A model generated the notes under the pieces. The model made no database searches, was not told the origin of the DNA, and saw only the letters and a list, made by a program, of their open reading frames with translations. A program made the position numbers and the translations under genes. From NCBI GenBank assembly GCA_020441605.1, contig JAGRLX010000144.1, positions 1,620-20,826 on the forward strand: a stretch of DNA of 19,207 nucleotides, written 5' to 3'. The DNA is from Alphaproteobacteria bacterium (GTDB lineage Bacteria; Pseudomonadota; Alphaproteobacteria; Rhizobiales; Aestuariivirgaceae). Shown piece by piece: positions 6,047 through 13,439 of this stretch (the stretch's first letter is position 1; every line of letters starts with the position of its first letter).

Positions 6047-7891
6047 ATGTCTACAATACGCTTGACGATGGCCCAGGCCCTGGTGCGCTATCTGTGCAAC
6101 CAGTTCACCATTATCGATGGCAAGAAGGAGATGCTGTTTCCGGGCATTTTTGCCATCTTCGGCCATGGCAACGTGACCTGCATCTCGGAGGCCCTGGAAC
6201 AGGTGAAGGACACCTTCCCCACCTGGCGCGGCCAGAACGAGCAGTCGATGGCGCTGGCCGCCATGGCCTATGGCAAGGCCAAGCGCCGCCGCCAGATCAT
6301 GGTCGCCCTGTCGTCCATCGGTCCGGGCGCCCTCAACATGGTGACGGCCGCCGGTGCCGCCCATGCTAACCGCATTCCGCTTCTGGTGCTGGCCGGCGAC
6401 ATCTTCGCCAACCGCCGCCCCGATCCGGTGCTGCAGCAGGTTGAACACTTCAACAATCCCACCACCTCGGTGAATGATGCCTTCAAGGCAGTCAGCCGCT
6501 ACTGGGACCGCATCACCCATCCCGAGCAGATTATTTCATCCCTGCCGCAAGCCATTGCCACCATGCTCGATCCGGGCGATTGCGGGCCCGCCTTCATCGG
6601 CCTCTGTCAGGACACCCAGGAAATCGCCTTCGACTACCCCGAAGCCTTCTTCGCACCGACGGTTCATGCAGTTCCGCGCCCGCGCCCCGACAAGGATCGG
6701 GTGGCCCAGGCGGTAGAGATGATCAAATCGGCCAAGCGCCCGCTCATCATCTCGGGTGGTGGCGTACGTTATTCGCAGGCTGAGACGGAAGTCGCCGCTT
6801 TTGCCGTTAAGCATGGCATTCCCATGGCCGAGACCAATGCAGGCAAGGGTGCCGTTACCCACGACCATCCCGCCCATGTCGGCCCGATCGGTGTCATCGG
6901 GTCGTCCTCGGCCAATGAAATGGCGGGCGCGGCTGACGTCATCATCGCCATCGGCACCAGGTTGCAGGACTTCACCACCGGGTCCTGGACGGTGTTCAGC
7001 CACGAGGCGAAATTCGTGTCGATCAACGCCGCGCGCTACGACGCCATCAAACATCGCGCCCTGGCGGTGACCGGTGACGCCCGCGAAACCATCACCGAAA
7101 TCGGCGCGGCGCTTGGTGGCTGGAAGGCCGACGCCGCGTGGATGGCGAAGGGAAAGACTGCCTTCAAGGGCTGGAATGATCTGCTCGACAAGGTGCAGAT
7201 TCCGACCAATGCGGCAGTCCCGACCTATGCCCAGGTCGTGGGCGTGGTGAACCGCTGGGCCGCGCCCAACGACACCATGGTGACGGCGGCCGGCGGGTTG
7301 CCGGGCGAAACCGCCAAAGGCTGGCGGATCAAGAACCCCAATACCTATGACCTCGAATTCGGTTTTTCTGCCATGGGCTATGAGATCGCCGGCGGCTGGG
7401 GCCATGCCATGGCCAAGAATGGCGATGGCGAGACCATCGTCATGGTCGGCGACGGGTCCTACATGATGATGAACTCCGACATCTATTCGACGGTTCTGAC
7501 CGGCCACAAGATGATCGTCGTGGTGTGCGACAATGGCGGCTTCGCCGTGATCAACCGCCTGCAGAACTTCAAGGGCGTGCCCTCCTTCAACAATCTTATC
7601 AAGGACAGCAAGGTGAAGCAGGCCTTCGCCGTCGACTTCGCCAAGCACGCCGAATCGATGGGCGCCGCGACCCGCCACTGCCAGAGCCTGGGCGATCTCG
7701 AGGCCGCGCTCAACTGGGCCAAGACCACCGACCGCACCACCGTGATCTCAATCGTTACCGACGCCTTCGAATGGGTGCCGGGCGACGCCGACTGGGATGT
7801 GGGCGTTCCGGAAATTTCCAACCGCAAGGAAGTGAAGGACGCCCGCAGCCACCACGATACCATCCGCAAGAAGCAGCGCATTGGAGTCTGA
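6047..7891 (+). CDS. iolD: 3D-(3,5/4)-trihydroxycyclohexane-1,2-dione hydrolase-like ThDP enzyme
   Basis: A 614-residue thiamine-diphosphate enzyme of the acetolactate synthase superfamily. The IolD start MSTIRLTMAQALVRYL is recognisable. In inositol catabolism IolD hydrolytically opens the cyclohexane dione ring to 5-deoxy-glucuronate. Seen here: an N-terminal Pyr domain with FGHGNV at 38-43 and Glu65 in WRGQNEQSMA (the cofactor-activating Glu), a central domain with ISGGGVRYS at 235-243, and a C-terminal PP domain with VGDGSYMMMNSD (GDG 468-470) and Asn496 in CDNGGFAVI, together the metal/ThDP motif. Two ATGs stand in tandem at 6044 and 6047, preceded by GGGAGG at 6034-6039. The second gives a seven-base spacing and the family start, so it was chosen. 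An in-frame ORF upstream to 5963 is rejected as leader. First gene of iolD-iolE-idh; iolE follows four bases after the stop. Confidence 0.93.
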   Translation: MSTIRLTMAQALVRYLCNQFTIIDGKKEMLFPGIFAIFGHGNVTCISEALEQVKDTFPTWRGQNEQSMALAAMAYGKAKRRRQIMVALSSIGPGALNMVTAAGAAHANRIPLLVLAGDIFANRRPDPVLQQVEHFNNPTTSVNDAFKAVSRYWDRITHPEQIISSLPQAIATMLDPGDCGPAFIGLCQDTQEIAFDYPEAFFAPTVHAVPRPRPDKDRVAQAVEMIKSAKRPLIISGGGVRYSQAETEVAAFAVKHGIPMAETNAGKGAVTHDHPAHVGPIGVIGSSSANEMAGAADVIIAIGTRLQDFTTGSWTVFSHEAKFVSINAARYDAIKHRALAVTGDARETITEIGAALGGWKADAAWMAKGKTAFKGWNDLLDKVQIPTNAAVPTYAQVVGVVNRWAAPNDTMVTAAGGLPGETAKGWRIKNPNTYDLEFGFSAMGYEIAGGWGHAMAKNGDGETIVMVGDGSYMMMNSDIYSTVLTGHKMIVVVCDNGGFAVINRLQNFKGVPSFNNLIKDSKVKQAFAVDFAKHAESMGAATRHCQSLGDLEAALNWAKTTDRTTVISIVTDAFEWVPGDADWDVGVPEISNRKEVKDARSHHDTIRKKQRIGV

Positions 7892-7895
7892 TGCC

Positions 7896-8789
7896 ATGAA
7901 AGCCAAACTGGGTATGTCGCCTATCGCCTGGTGGAACGATGACCTGCCGGAGTTGTCGGACGACGTTTCGTTAGAGGAATGTCTGAGGCAATCCCGCTCC
8001 GCCGGGTTCACCGGCATGGAGAAGGGGCGCCGCTTCCCGGAATCCGCCGATGAAATGCTTCCGATCCTGAAGAAGGCCGACGTCACGCTGTGCGGCGGCT
8101 GGTTCTCGGGCACCATCGTCAACGAATCGATCGAAGCCAACATGCGGCGAATCCAGCCGATGATCGACCTGTTCAAGGCGGTCAATGCACCCTGCATCGT
8201 CTATGGTGAGATCGGCCGCTCGATCCAGGGTGACAAATCCGCCCCCCTGGCCACGAAGCCGAAGCTTACGGGCGACGAGATGAAGGACTATGCCCGCCGC
8301 GTCACCGAACTGGCCGACTGGGTGGAAGCACAGGGCATGCCGGTCGTCTATCATCACCACATGGGAGCCGTCGTGGAAACCGAGAAGGAACTCGACTCCT
8401 TCATGCACCACTCAGGTATCTCGCTGCTGTTTGACGCGGGCCACATGGCTTTCGCCGGCGGTGACGTGATGCGGGTGATCGACAACCACTACAAGCGCAT
8501 CAAGCACGTCCACACCAAGGATGTGCGGATGGACGTGATAAACAAGCTGGACCGCTCGAAGCAGTCGTTCCTCGACGCCGTCGAACTCGGCGCCTTCACG
8601 GTGCCGGGCGATGGTTCGCTGGACTTCGAGGCGATCGTCAAGAAGCTCGCCGGTTATGGCTATGAAGGCTGGTTCGTGGTCGAGGCCGAACAGGATCCGA
8701 AGAAGGCGCCGCCGCTCAGGATGGCCCAGATCGGCCACAAGGAATTGATGCGCGTGATGACGGCCGCCGGCTATGAGGTGGTGGCCTGA
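7896..8789 (+). CDS. iolE: Myo-inosose-2 dehydratase-like TIM-barrel protein
   Basis: A 297-residue xylose-isomerase-like TIM barrel. The start region, GMSPIAWWNDDLPELSDD at 6-23 followed by LEECL, is close to rhizobial IolE. IolE dehydrates 2-keto-myo-inositol (scyllo-inosose) to the dione that IolD opens, using a divalent metal. Visible metal-site and active-site candidates are the YHHHMGAVVETEKELD segment at 152-167, Asp180 in LLFDAGHMAFAGGD, His206 in IKHVHTKDVR and Glu263 in FVVEAEQDP. The ATG at 7896 has GGAG upstream within the end of iolD and follows the iolD stop by four bases, so the two are probably coupled. The order iolD-iolE matches the consecutive steps dehydratase then hydrolase. 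Related sugar epimerases share the fold, but the pairing with iolD makes the dehydratase reading strong. Confidence 0.92.
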   Translation: MKAKLGMSPIAWWNDDLPELSDDVSLEECLRQSRSAGFTGMEKGRRFPESADEMLPILKKADVTLCGGWFSGTIVNESIEANMRRIQPMIDLFKAVNAPCIVYGEIGRSIQGDKSAPLATKPKLTGDEMKDYARRVTELADWVEAQGMPVVYHHHMGAVVETEKELDSFMHHSGISLLFDAGHMAFAGGDVMRVIDNHYKRIKHVHTKDVRMDVINKLDRSKQSFLDAVELGAFTVPGDGSLDFEAIVKKLAGYGYEGWFVVEAEQDPKKAPPLRMAQIGHKELMRVMTAAGYEVVA

Positions 8790-8790
8790 C

Positions 8791-9912
8791 ATGAAGCAGC
8801 TTGGGATCGGCATCATCGGCACCGGCTTTATGGGCAAGGCCCATGCCTTTGCCTATCGCGCGGCGTTGGCGGCATTCCCCGACATTCCGGTGCCGCGTCT
8901 CGAAATGATCGCCGACGTCGATGCGGCATCGGCCGCAAAGGCCGCGCACCAGTATGGTTTCGCGCGCGCCTCGGGCAAATGGAGGGATATGGTCGCCGAT
9001 CCCGCGATCGACGTCATTTCCATCACCACGCCCAATACCTTGCACAAGGAGATGGCGTTGGCCGCGATCGCGGCCGGCAAGCATGTCCATTGCGAGAAGC
9101 CATTGTCGCCCAGCCTGGCCGAATCCCGCGAGATGGTGGAGGCGGCGGAGAAGAAGGGTGTAAACACCCAGGTGGGATTCAATTACATCAAGAACCCCCT
9201 GCTCAAACTGGCGCGTGACATGATCGAGGCGGGCGAGCTTGGCGAGATCACCGGCTTCCGTGGTATCCACGCCGAAGACTACATGCACGATCCCGAAGGG
9301 CCCTGGACCTGGCGCATCGATCCCTCGGGCGGACCGGGTGTCATTGCCGACCTGGGCTCGCACATCATCGGCATGGCGCGCTTCCTACTTGGCTCCATTG
9401 CCGAAGTGAGCGCCGACGTGCGTACCGTCATATCGTCCCGGCCTGTTACCCGCGGCGCCAAGGACCGCAAGGATGTGCTGGTCGACGACGTGGCCCGCAT
9501 CCTGGTCAATTTCGGCCGTGGCTGCGGAGGCACCATCGAGGCCAACTGGATTGCCACCGGCCGCAAGATGCAGCTTGGCTTCGAACTGACCGGCGAGAAG
9601 GGTTCACTGGTCTTCACCCAGGAACGGCTCAACGAACTGCAATTCTACCGGGCGGGCCTTGACCCAAGGACCAATGGCTACGCCAGGATCGAGGCCGGCC
9701 CGCAGCATTTTCCCTATGGCCAGTTCTGCGTGGCCGGCGGCCATCAACTCGGCTTCAACGATCTCAAGACCATCGAGATGGGTGAGTTCCTCGGCGCCAT
9801 CGGCAATGGGGTGAAGTCGGGTCCCGACTTCCGCGAGGCCTATGAGATCCAGAAGGTGGTGGAGGCCGCTATCGCGTCTTCGAAGCAGCGCGGCTGGCGG
9901 AAGGTGGACTGA
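8791..9912 (+). CDS. Gfo/Idh/MocA-family NAD(P)-dependent oxidoreductase, probable inositol dehydrogenase-like
   Basis: A 373-residue dehydrogenase. An N-terminal Rossmann domain carries IGIIGTGFMGKAHA (Gly10, 12, 15), ITTPNTLHKEMALAAI and CEKPLSPSLAES (Lys103 of the EKP motif). A C-terminal Gfo/Idh/MocA domain carries GGPGVIADLGSHIIGMARFLLG with Asp187 and His191, the usual catalytic pair. Members oxidise a sugar or cyclitol hydroxyl to a ketone. The ATG at 8791 lies one base after the iolE stop. An in-frame ATG at 8773 would overlap iolE by 17 bases and adds no conserved residues. As third gene of the iolDE operon it is the likely entry dehydrogenase (an inositol isomer to inosose) or an epimerising partner. 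Sequence alone does not show whether it is a true IolG, so no symbol is given. Confidence 0.88.
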   Translation: MKQLGIGIIGTGFMGKAHAFAYRAALAAFPDIPVPRLEMIADVDAASAAKAAHQYGFARASGKWRDMVADPAIDVISITTPNTLHKEMALAAIAAGKHVHCEKPLSPSLAESREMVEAAEKKGVNTQVGFNYIKNPLLKLARDMIEAGELGEITGFRGIHAEDYMHDPEGPWTWRIDPSGGPGVIADLGSHIIGMARFLLGSIAEVSADVRTVISSRPVTRGAKDRKDVLVDDVARILVNFGRGCGGTIEANWIATGRKMQLGFELTGEKGSLVFTQERLNELQFYRAGLDPRTNGYARIEAGPQHFPYGQFCVAGGHQLGFNDLKTIEMGEFLGAIGNGVKSGPDFREAYEIQKVVEAAIASSKQRGWRKVD

Positions 9913-9996
9913 GCCCGGCATCCCTGCCTAGCCTTCGAAAGGGGTCGAGTTGACGTGCCGTCCCTGCTATGGAGGAACCCGCAAGGGAGACTCAAC

Positions 9997-10857
9997 ATGG
10001 CTTGGAAGGAAAACCCGGGTTCGGCCTGGACTTGGTATCGCGGTGATTGGCTTGACGGCAACCCGATGCTCATGGGCCCCATGACCCATGCGCCATGGCT
10101 GGGGTCCTGCGTCTTCGATGGCGCCCGCGCCTTCGAGGGCGTGGCGCCTGATCTCAATCTCCACTGCCAGCGCATTGTGCGCTCGGCCGAAAGTTTCGGC
10201 CTCAAGATCCTGAAATCTGCCGGCGAGATCGAGGAAATCGTCCGCGACGGCATTGCCAGGTTTCCCAAGGACGCGGAACTCTATCTCCGGCCGATGTTCT
10301 GGGCCGCCGATGGCTTCGTCGACGTCGATCCCGAGACCACGGAGTTTTCCGTTTCGGTCTATGATTCGCCCCTGCCCAAGCCCGCCGGCTTTTCGATCAC
10401 GCTCTCGCCGTTCCGGCGGCCATCCTTCGAATATGCCCCGACCGACGCCAAGGCCGCTTGCCACTATCCCAATTCGGCCCGCGCCATGCGCGACTGCCGG
10501 GCTCGCGGCTTCGACAATGCGGTGATGCTTGACCCCCTGGGCCATGTCGCTGAACTCGCCACCGCAAATATCTGGCTGGTGAAGGATGGCGAGGCCCACA
10601 CCCCGGTTCCCAACGGCTGCTTCCTGAACGGCATCACCCGCCAGCGGGTGATCCAGTTGCTGCGCCATGCCGGTGTCACCGTCTATGAGCGGACGATCCT
10701 GTGGGAGGAATTCTTCACCGCCGATGAGGTCTTCTCCACCGGCAACTACGGCAAGGTCGTACCGGTCACCCGCGTCGATGAGCGCAATCTGCAGCCCGGC
10801 CCGGTCATGGCCAAGGCCCGCGAGCTTTATTGGGACTATGCCCACAGCGGCAAGTGA
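9997..10857 (+). CDS. Branched-chain amino acid aminotransferase-like PLP enzyme (fold type IV)
   Basis: A 286-residue class IV aminotransferase of the IlvE/DAAT/ADCL group. Landmarks are GSCVFDGARAFEGV at 36-49, the PLP Lys152 in TDAKAACHYPNSARAM, MLDPLGHVAELATANIWLV with Glu186 (which protonates the pyridine nitrogen), and LNGITRQRVIQLL, which contacts the cofactor phosphate. It would move amino groups between branched-chain or related amino acids and 2-oxoglutarate in the cytosol. A D-amino-acid or aminodeoxychorismate-lyase role cannot be excluded. The ATG at 9997 is supported by AGGGAGA at 9984-9990; an in-frame GTG-type start at 9955 lacks one. It follows the inositol-type operon by 84 bases on the same strand, with a TTGACG at 9950-9955 but no well-spaced -10. 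Read-through from that operon is possible. It converges on the phosphatase gene with three bases between stops. Confidence 0.88.
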   Translation: MAWKENPGSAWTWYRGDWLDGNPMLMGPMTHAPWLGSCVFDGARAFEGVAPDLNLHCQRIVRSAESFGLKILKSAGEIEEIVRDGIARFPKDAELYLRPMFWAADGFVDVDPETTEFSVSVYDSPLPKPAGFSITLSPFRRPSFEYAPTDAKAACHYPNSARAMRDCRARGFDNAVMLDPLGHVAELATANIWLVKDGEAHTPVPNGCFLNGITRQRVIQLLRHAGVTVYERTILWEEFFTADEVFSTGNYGKVVPVTRVDERNLQPGPVMAKARELYWDYAHSGK

Positions 10858-10860
10858 CCG

Positions 10861-11364
10861 TCACGGCCTCACGATGAAGGGGGTTCCCTCGAAGGCGTCG
10901 GCCCCGCGACCGATGCTTGCAATGGCCTCCAGCATGCGGCCCTCGCGGCCGAGCGCCTGATCGACCAGCCCCACGATCATGCGATTGGGCGTGGCCGAGG
11001 GCGAGGCGGCGCGCAATTCCTGGGCCAGCGCATCTTCGCTGGTGTCAGGCCGCAAAAGGCACAGCGCCGCATAGGCCGCCGCCGTGGAGCGGCTGATCCC
11101 GGCCCAGCAATGGATCAACATCGGCTGCGCGCGGGACCAGCCGGCAATGAAGGAGATCAGCCGCTCGGCATCGGTAGTCTGTGGCGCGCTGAGCCCCGGC
11201 GTCTCCACCGAGACATCGTGAAAGGTGAGGCGCAGATGGCGCTCGCGGCCGATGCCAGCAAAAGTCCGGTGTGGTGTATCGGGCCCAAGCAGGCTGATCA
11301 CATGGGACGCCGCATGTGCGGTGACAAGTGACTCAGCCTTGTTTAGCGGGCAGACGATGATCAT
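10861..11364 (-). CDS. Tyrosine phosphatase-like protein (CX5R family)
   Basis: A 167-residue protein with the cysteine-phosphatase signature: HCWAGISRS gives C-X5-R with Cys86 and Arg92, the P-loop of dual-specificity and tyrosine phosphatases. Asp50 in FHDVSVET is a candidate general acid. No signal peptide or membrane segment is seen, so it is probably cytosolic. The substrate is unknown; bacterial relatives act on phosphotyrosine, phosphoinositides or small phosphorylated metabolites. The ATG at 11364 is three bases after the HD gene stop, making it the last gene of the ygfZ-tag-HD-phosphatase operon. It converges on the aminotransferase gene. Confidence 0.82.
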   Translation of the reverse strand: MIIVCPLNKAESLVTAHAASHVISLLGPDTPHRTFAGIGRERHLRLTFHDVSVETPGLSAPQTTDAERLISFIAGWSRAQPMLIHCWAGISRSTAAAYAALCLLRPDTSEDALAQELRAASPSATPNRMIVGLVDQALGREGRMLEAIASIGRGADAFEGTPFIVRP

Positions 11365-11367
11365 TGT

Positions 11368-11976
11368 TTACCTCAGCCGCTGGAAGGACGTCATGTAAAG
11401 GGCGGCAGCCTCGGGGGGCGCCAGCGGCTTAAGCCGATGGAACTTCTGCGCGCCTTCGCCATCGAGTCCGCGCGGCCGGCCGAAGAAGGTCTCGGCCTCG
11501 GGAATACTGAAGCCTGCAAGCTGCGTCGCTTCGAGATAGGCTGCCATGCGGTCGGCCTTCTTGATGAAGGCTTCGAGTTTGACTGACGACGCCGGCGGCA
11601 GGCCGAAGCGGATATGGATGGCCGCCATCAATCGTTTCTCAAAGGCCTTGTAGTCGAGACCGAGGGCCGCCTTGAACGGCGAGATCATGTCGCCGATCAC
11701 ATATTCGGGCGCGTCGTGCAGCAGGGCGGCAAGACGGGCGGCCCGGCCGAGCCGGGGATCGAGCTTCACGGCAATCTGCTCCACCAGGACACAATGCTGC
11801 GCCACCGAGAAGGCATGATCTCCCATGGTCTGGCCATTCCAGCGCGCCACCCGGGCAAGCCCATGGGCGATATCCTCGATCTCGATGTCGAGCGGCGACG
11901 GATCGAGCAGGTCGAGCCTCCGGCCCGACAGCATGCGCTGCCAGGCCCGCGGCGTCTCGTCAGCGCCGCGCGGCAT
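11368..11976 (-). CDS. HD-domain phosphohydrolase (YfbR-like nucleotidase)
   Basis: A 202-residue HD hydrolase. RWNGQTMGDHAFSVAQHCVLV at 45-65 supplies the Arg and first His, LAALLHDAPEYVIGD at 83-96 holds the HD pair His87-Asp88, and Asp142 in FIKKADRMAAYLEA closes the metal site. This spacing matches the YfbR group, metal-dependent 5'-nucleotidases that dephosphorylate deoxyribonucleoside 5'-monophosphates. The substrate is inferred from family only. The ATG at 11976 lies inside the end of tag (17-base overlap), so translation is coupled. With tag upstream and a phosphatase downstream, a role in nucleotide-pool or repair-product turnover is plausible. Confidence 0.85.
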   Translation of the reverse strand: MPRGADETPRAWQRMLSGRRLDLLDPSPLDIEIEDIAHGLARVARWNGQTMGDHAFSVAQHCVLVEQIAVKLDPRLGRAARLAALLHDAPEYVIGDMISPFKAALGLDYKAFEKRLMAAIHIRFGLPPASSVKLEAFIKKADRMAAYLEATQLAGFSIPEAETFFGRPRGLDGEGAQKFHRLKPLAPPEAAALYMTSFQRLR

Positions 11977-12550
11977 TCAGAACGGCTCCGTGACGATGGC
12001 AATCCACCAGATGATCGTTCACCAGTCCGCAGGCCTGCATGAAGGCGTAGATGATGGTCGGCCCGACAAAGCGGAAGCCGCGCTTCTGCAGATCCTTGGA
12101 TATGCGCTCGGCAAGTGGCGTCTTGGCTGGAACCTCGCCCAGGCTGCGGCGATGATTCACCACCACCTGGCCGTTGTTGAAGCCCCAGAGATAGGCCGAA
12201 AAATCCCGGATGGCGAGATAGGCTTGCGCATTGCTGACGCTGGCCTCGATCTTCAGCCGGTTGCGCACGATCCCGGCATCCTGCATCAGGCTGTCGAGCT
12301 TCGGGCGATCGTAGCGGGCCATCGTTTCGGGATCGAATCCATCAAAGGCGGAACGGAAATTGTCGCGCTTGCGCAGGATGGTGATCCATGACAGGCCGGC
12401 CTGAAAGCCATCAAGCAGAAGTTTCTCGAACAAGGCCCGCGAGTCGTATTCGGGAACGCCCCACTCCTCGTCGTGATAGGCGACATAGAGGGCATCCGTG
12501 CCGCACCAGCCGCACCGGCATATCCCATCCGCATGTTTCACCGCCGTCAT
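11960..12550 (-). CDS. tag: DNA-3-methyladenine glycosylase I
   Basis: A 196-residue base-excision glycosylase that removes 3-methyladenine from alkylated DNA. The Zn snap is complete: Cys13 in CRCGW and His26 in AYHDEEWGVP at the N-terminus, His180 and Cys184 in GLVNDHLVDC at the C-terminus. The QAGLSWITILRKR segment, RGFRFVGPTIIYAFMQACGLVNDH and DAGIVRNRLKI are all diagnostic. The residue aligned with the catalytic Glu38 of E. coli Tag is Asp47 here (LLLDGFQAGLSW), a conservative change. The ATG at 12550 overlaps the ygfZ stop in an ATGA junction. An in-frame upstream extension to 12643 is rejected because it lies within ygfZ and adds nothing conserved. Confidence 0.95.
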   Translation of the reverse strand: MTAVKHADGICRCGWCGTDALYVAYHDEEWGVPEYDSRALFEKLLLDGFQAGLSWITILRKRDNFRSAFDGFDPETMARYDRPKLDSLMQDAGIVRNRLKIEASVSNAQAYLAIRDFSAYLWGFNNGQVVVNHRRSLGEVPAKTPLAERISKDLQKRGFRFVGPTIIYAFMQACGLVNDHLVDCHRHGAVLNAARR

Positions 12551-13377
12551 CTCATCTCCTCTGCACCGGGTACGTCGTAAGCTACCCAGCGCGGTTTGAG
12601 CACGGTGACGGTGACAGCATCTGTCAGCAACGGAGCCGTGCACTCGGCAAGCCGATCGAGGCGAATGAGGCCCAGGGCCCGGCCGCCCGCTGAAGACAGC
12701 AGCGTACCGATCAGCTTGTCTCCACTGCGGATCTCGCTGCCCTTGGCCGGTGGCGGTGCCGACAGACGCAGCGGCAGGATACGGCTGCGCGCCGTTCCAC
12801 GATGCTCCATGCGCGAGACGACCTCCTGGCCGATGTAGCAGCCCTTGGTGAAGCTTACCGCCCCCAGTTGGTCGAGATTGGCCTCATGCGGAAAGAGGTC
12901 GCCAGAACCAATGTCGGCATCGCTGTCGGCCAGACCAAGCGCGATCCGTGCCGCATCGTAGTCGGCGGACACGGCACGCGACCCCGCCGCCGTATAGCAC
13001 CGCCATCCGATGTCGGGCAGGCGCGGATCGGGATAGCCGCCCTCCACCGCGATGGGCGAGACGGCCACGGCCAGATCGTCCCTGCTGGTGAAGGAAACCT
13101 TGGCGCGAAGCTTGTAGAGGTTGAGGCGCTTGAGCAGTTCGGCCATGCGGCTGGCGGCGCAATCGATCAGGAACCCGTCGTCAGCTGGAACGATGAAAAG
13201 ATCGAACAGGATCTTGCCCTGCGGCGTAAGCAAGGCAGCATATCTTGCTTGCCCCGCTGCAAGGCCTTCGATGTCGGCCGTCAGCAGATTGTGCAGAAAA
13301 TGGCGCGCATCCCCGCCGGTCACCGCAACGATGGCGCGGTCGGGTCGGAGTCCGGCTGTGAAAGTGATCTGTGTCAT
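12547..13377 (-). CDS. ygfZ: YgfZ/GcvT-type folate-binding Fe-S maturation protein
   Basis: A 276-residue protein with the family signature KGCYIGQEVVSRMEHRG (Lys178, Cys180) and a GcvT-like folate-binding body: TPQGKILFDLFIV near the start, LNLYKLRAKV in the middle, LFPHEANLDQLGAVSFTKGC leading into the signature. YgfZ proteins help maintain or repair certain Fe-S enzymes with the help of tetrahydrofolate. The ATG at 13377 (MTQITFTAG) is the likely start; an in-frame start at 13404 would add nine residues without conservation. First gene of the - strand operon and divergent from dihydroorotase over 62 bases. That gap holds an 8-bp palindrome GTTCGAAC at 13415-13422 of unknown meaning. Confidence 0.92.
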   Translation of the reverse strand: MTQITFTAGLRPDRAIVAVTGGDARHFLHNLLTADIEGLAAGQARYAALLTPQGKILFDLFIVPADDGFLIDCAASRMAELLKRLNLYKLRAKVSFTSRDDLAVAVSPIAVEGGYPDPRLPDIGWRCYTAAGSRAVSADYDAARIALGLADSDADIGSGDLFPHEANLDQLGAVSFTKGCYIGQEVVSRMEHRGTARSRILPLRLSAPPPAKGSEIRSGDKLIGTLLSSAGGRALGLIRLDRLAECTAPLLTDAVTVTVLKPRWVAYDVPGAEEMR

Positions 13378-13439
13378 CCTGGTTGCTTCGTTGCCATTCC
13401 ACATTTACGAAGGCGTTCGAACAGATTCAAGGAAAGCCG

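Noticed and set aside
6536..7678. Open frame of 380 codons opposite iolD
   Set aside because: Same antisense shadow effect; iolD has complete ThDP motifs through the whole stretch.
9950..9973. Promoter for the aminotransferase (TTGACG with TATGGA)
   Set aside because: The spacing is only 12 bases, and no hexamer at 16-18 bases resembles a -10.
13408..13422. LexA-type operator between ygfZ and dihydroorotase (GTTCGAAC)
   Set aside because: The alphaproteobacterial LexA box needs GTTC repeated with a seven-base gap; here the GTTC and GAAC are directly abutting, and no second GTTC stands at the right distance.
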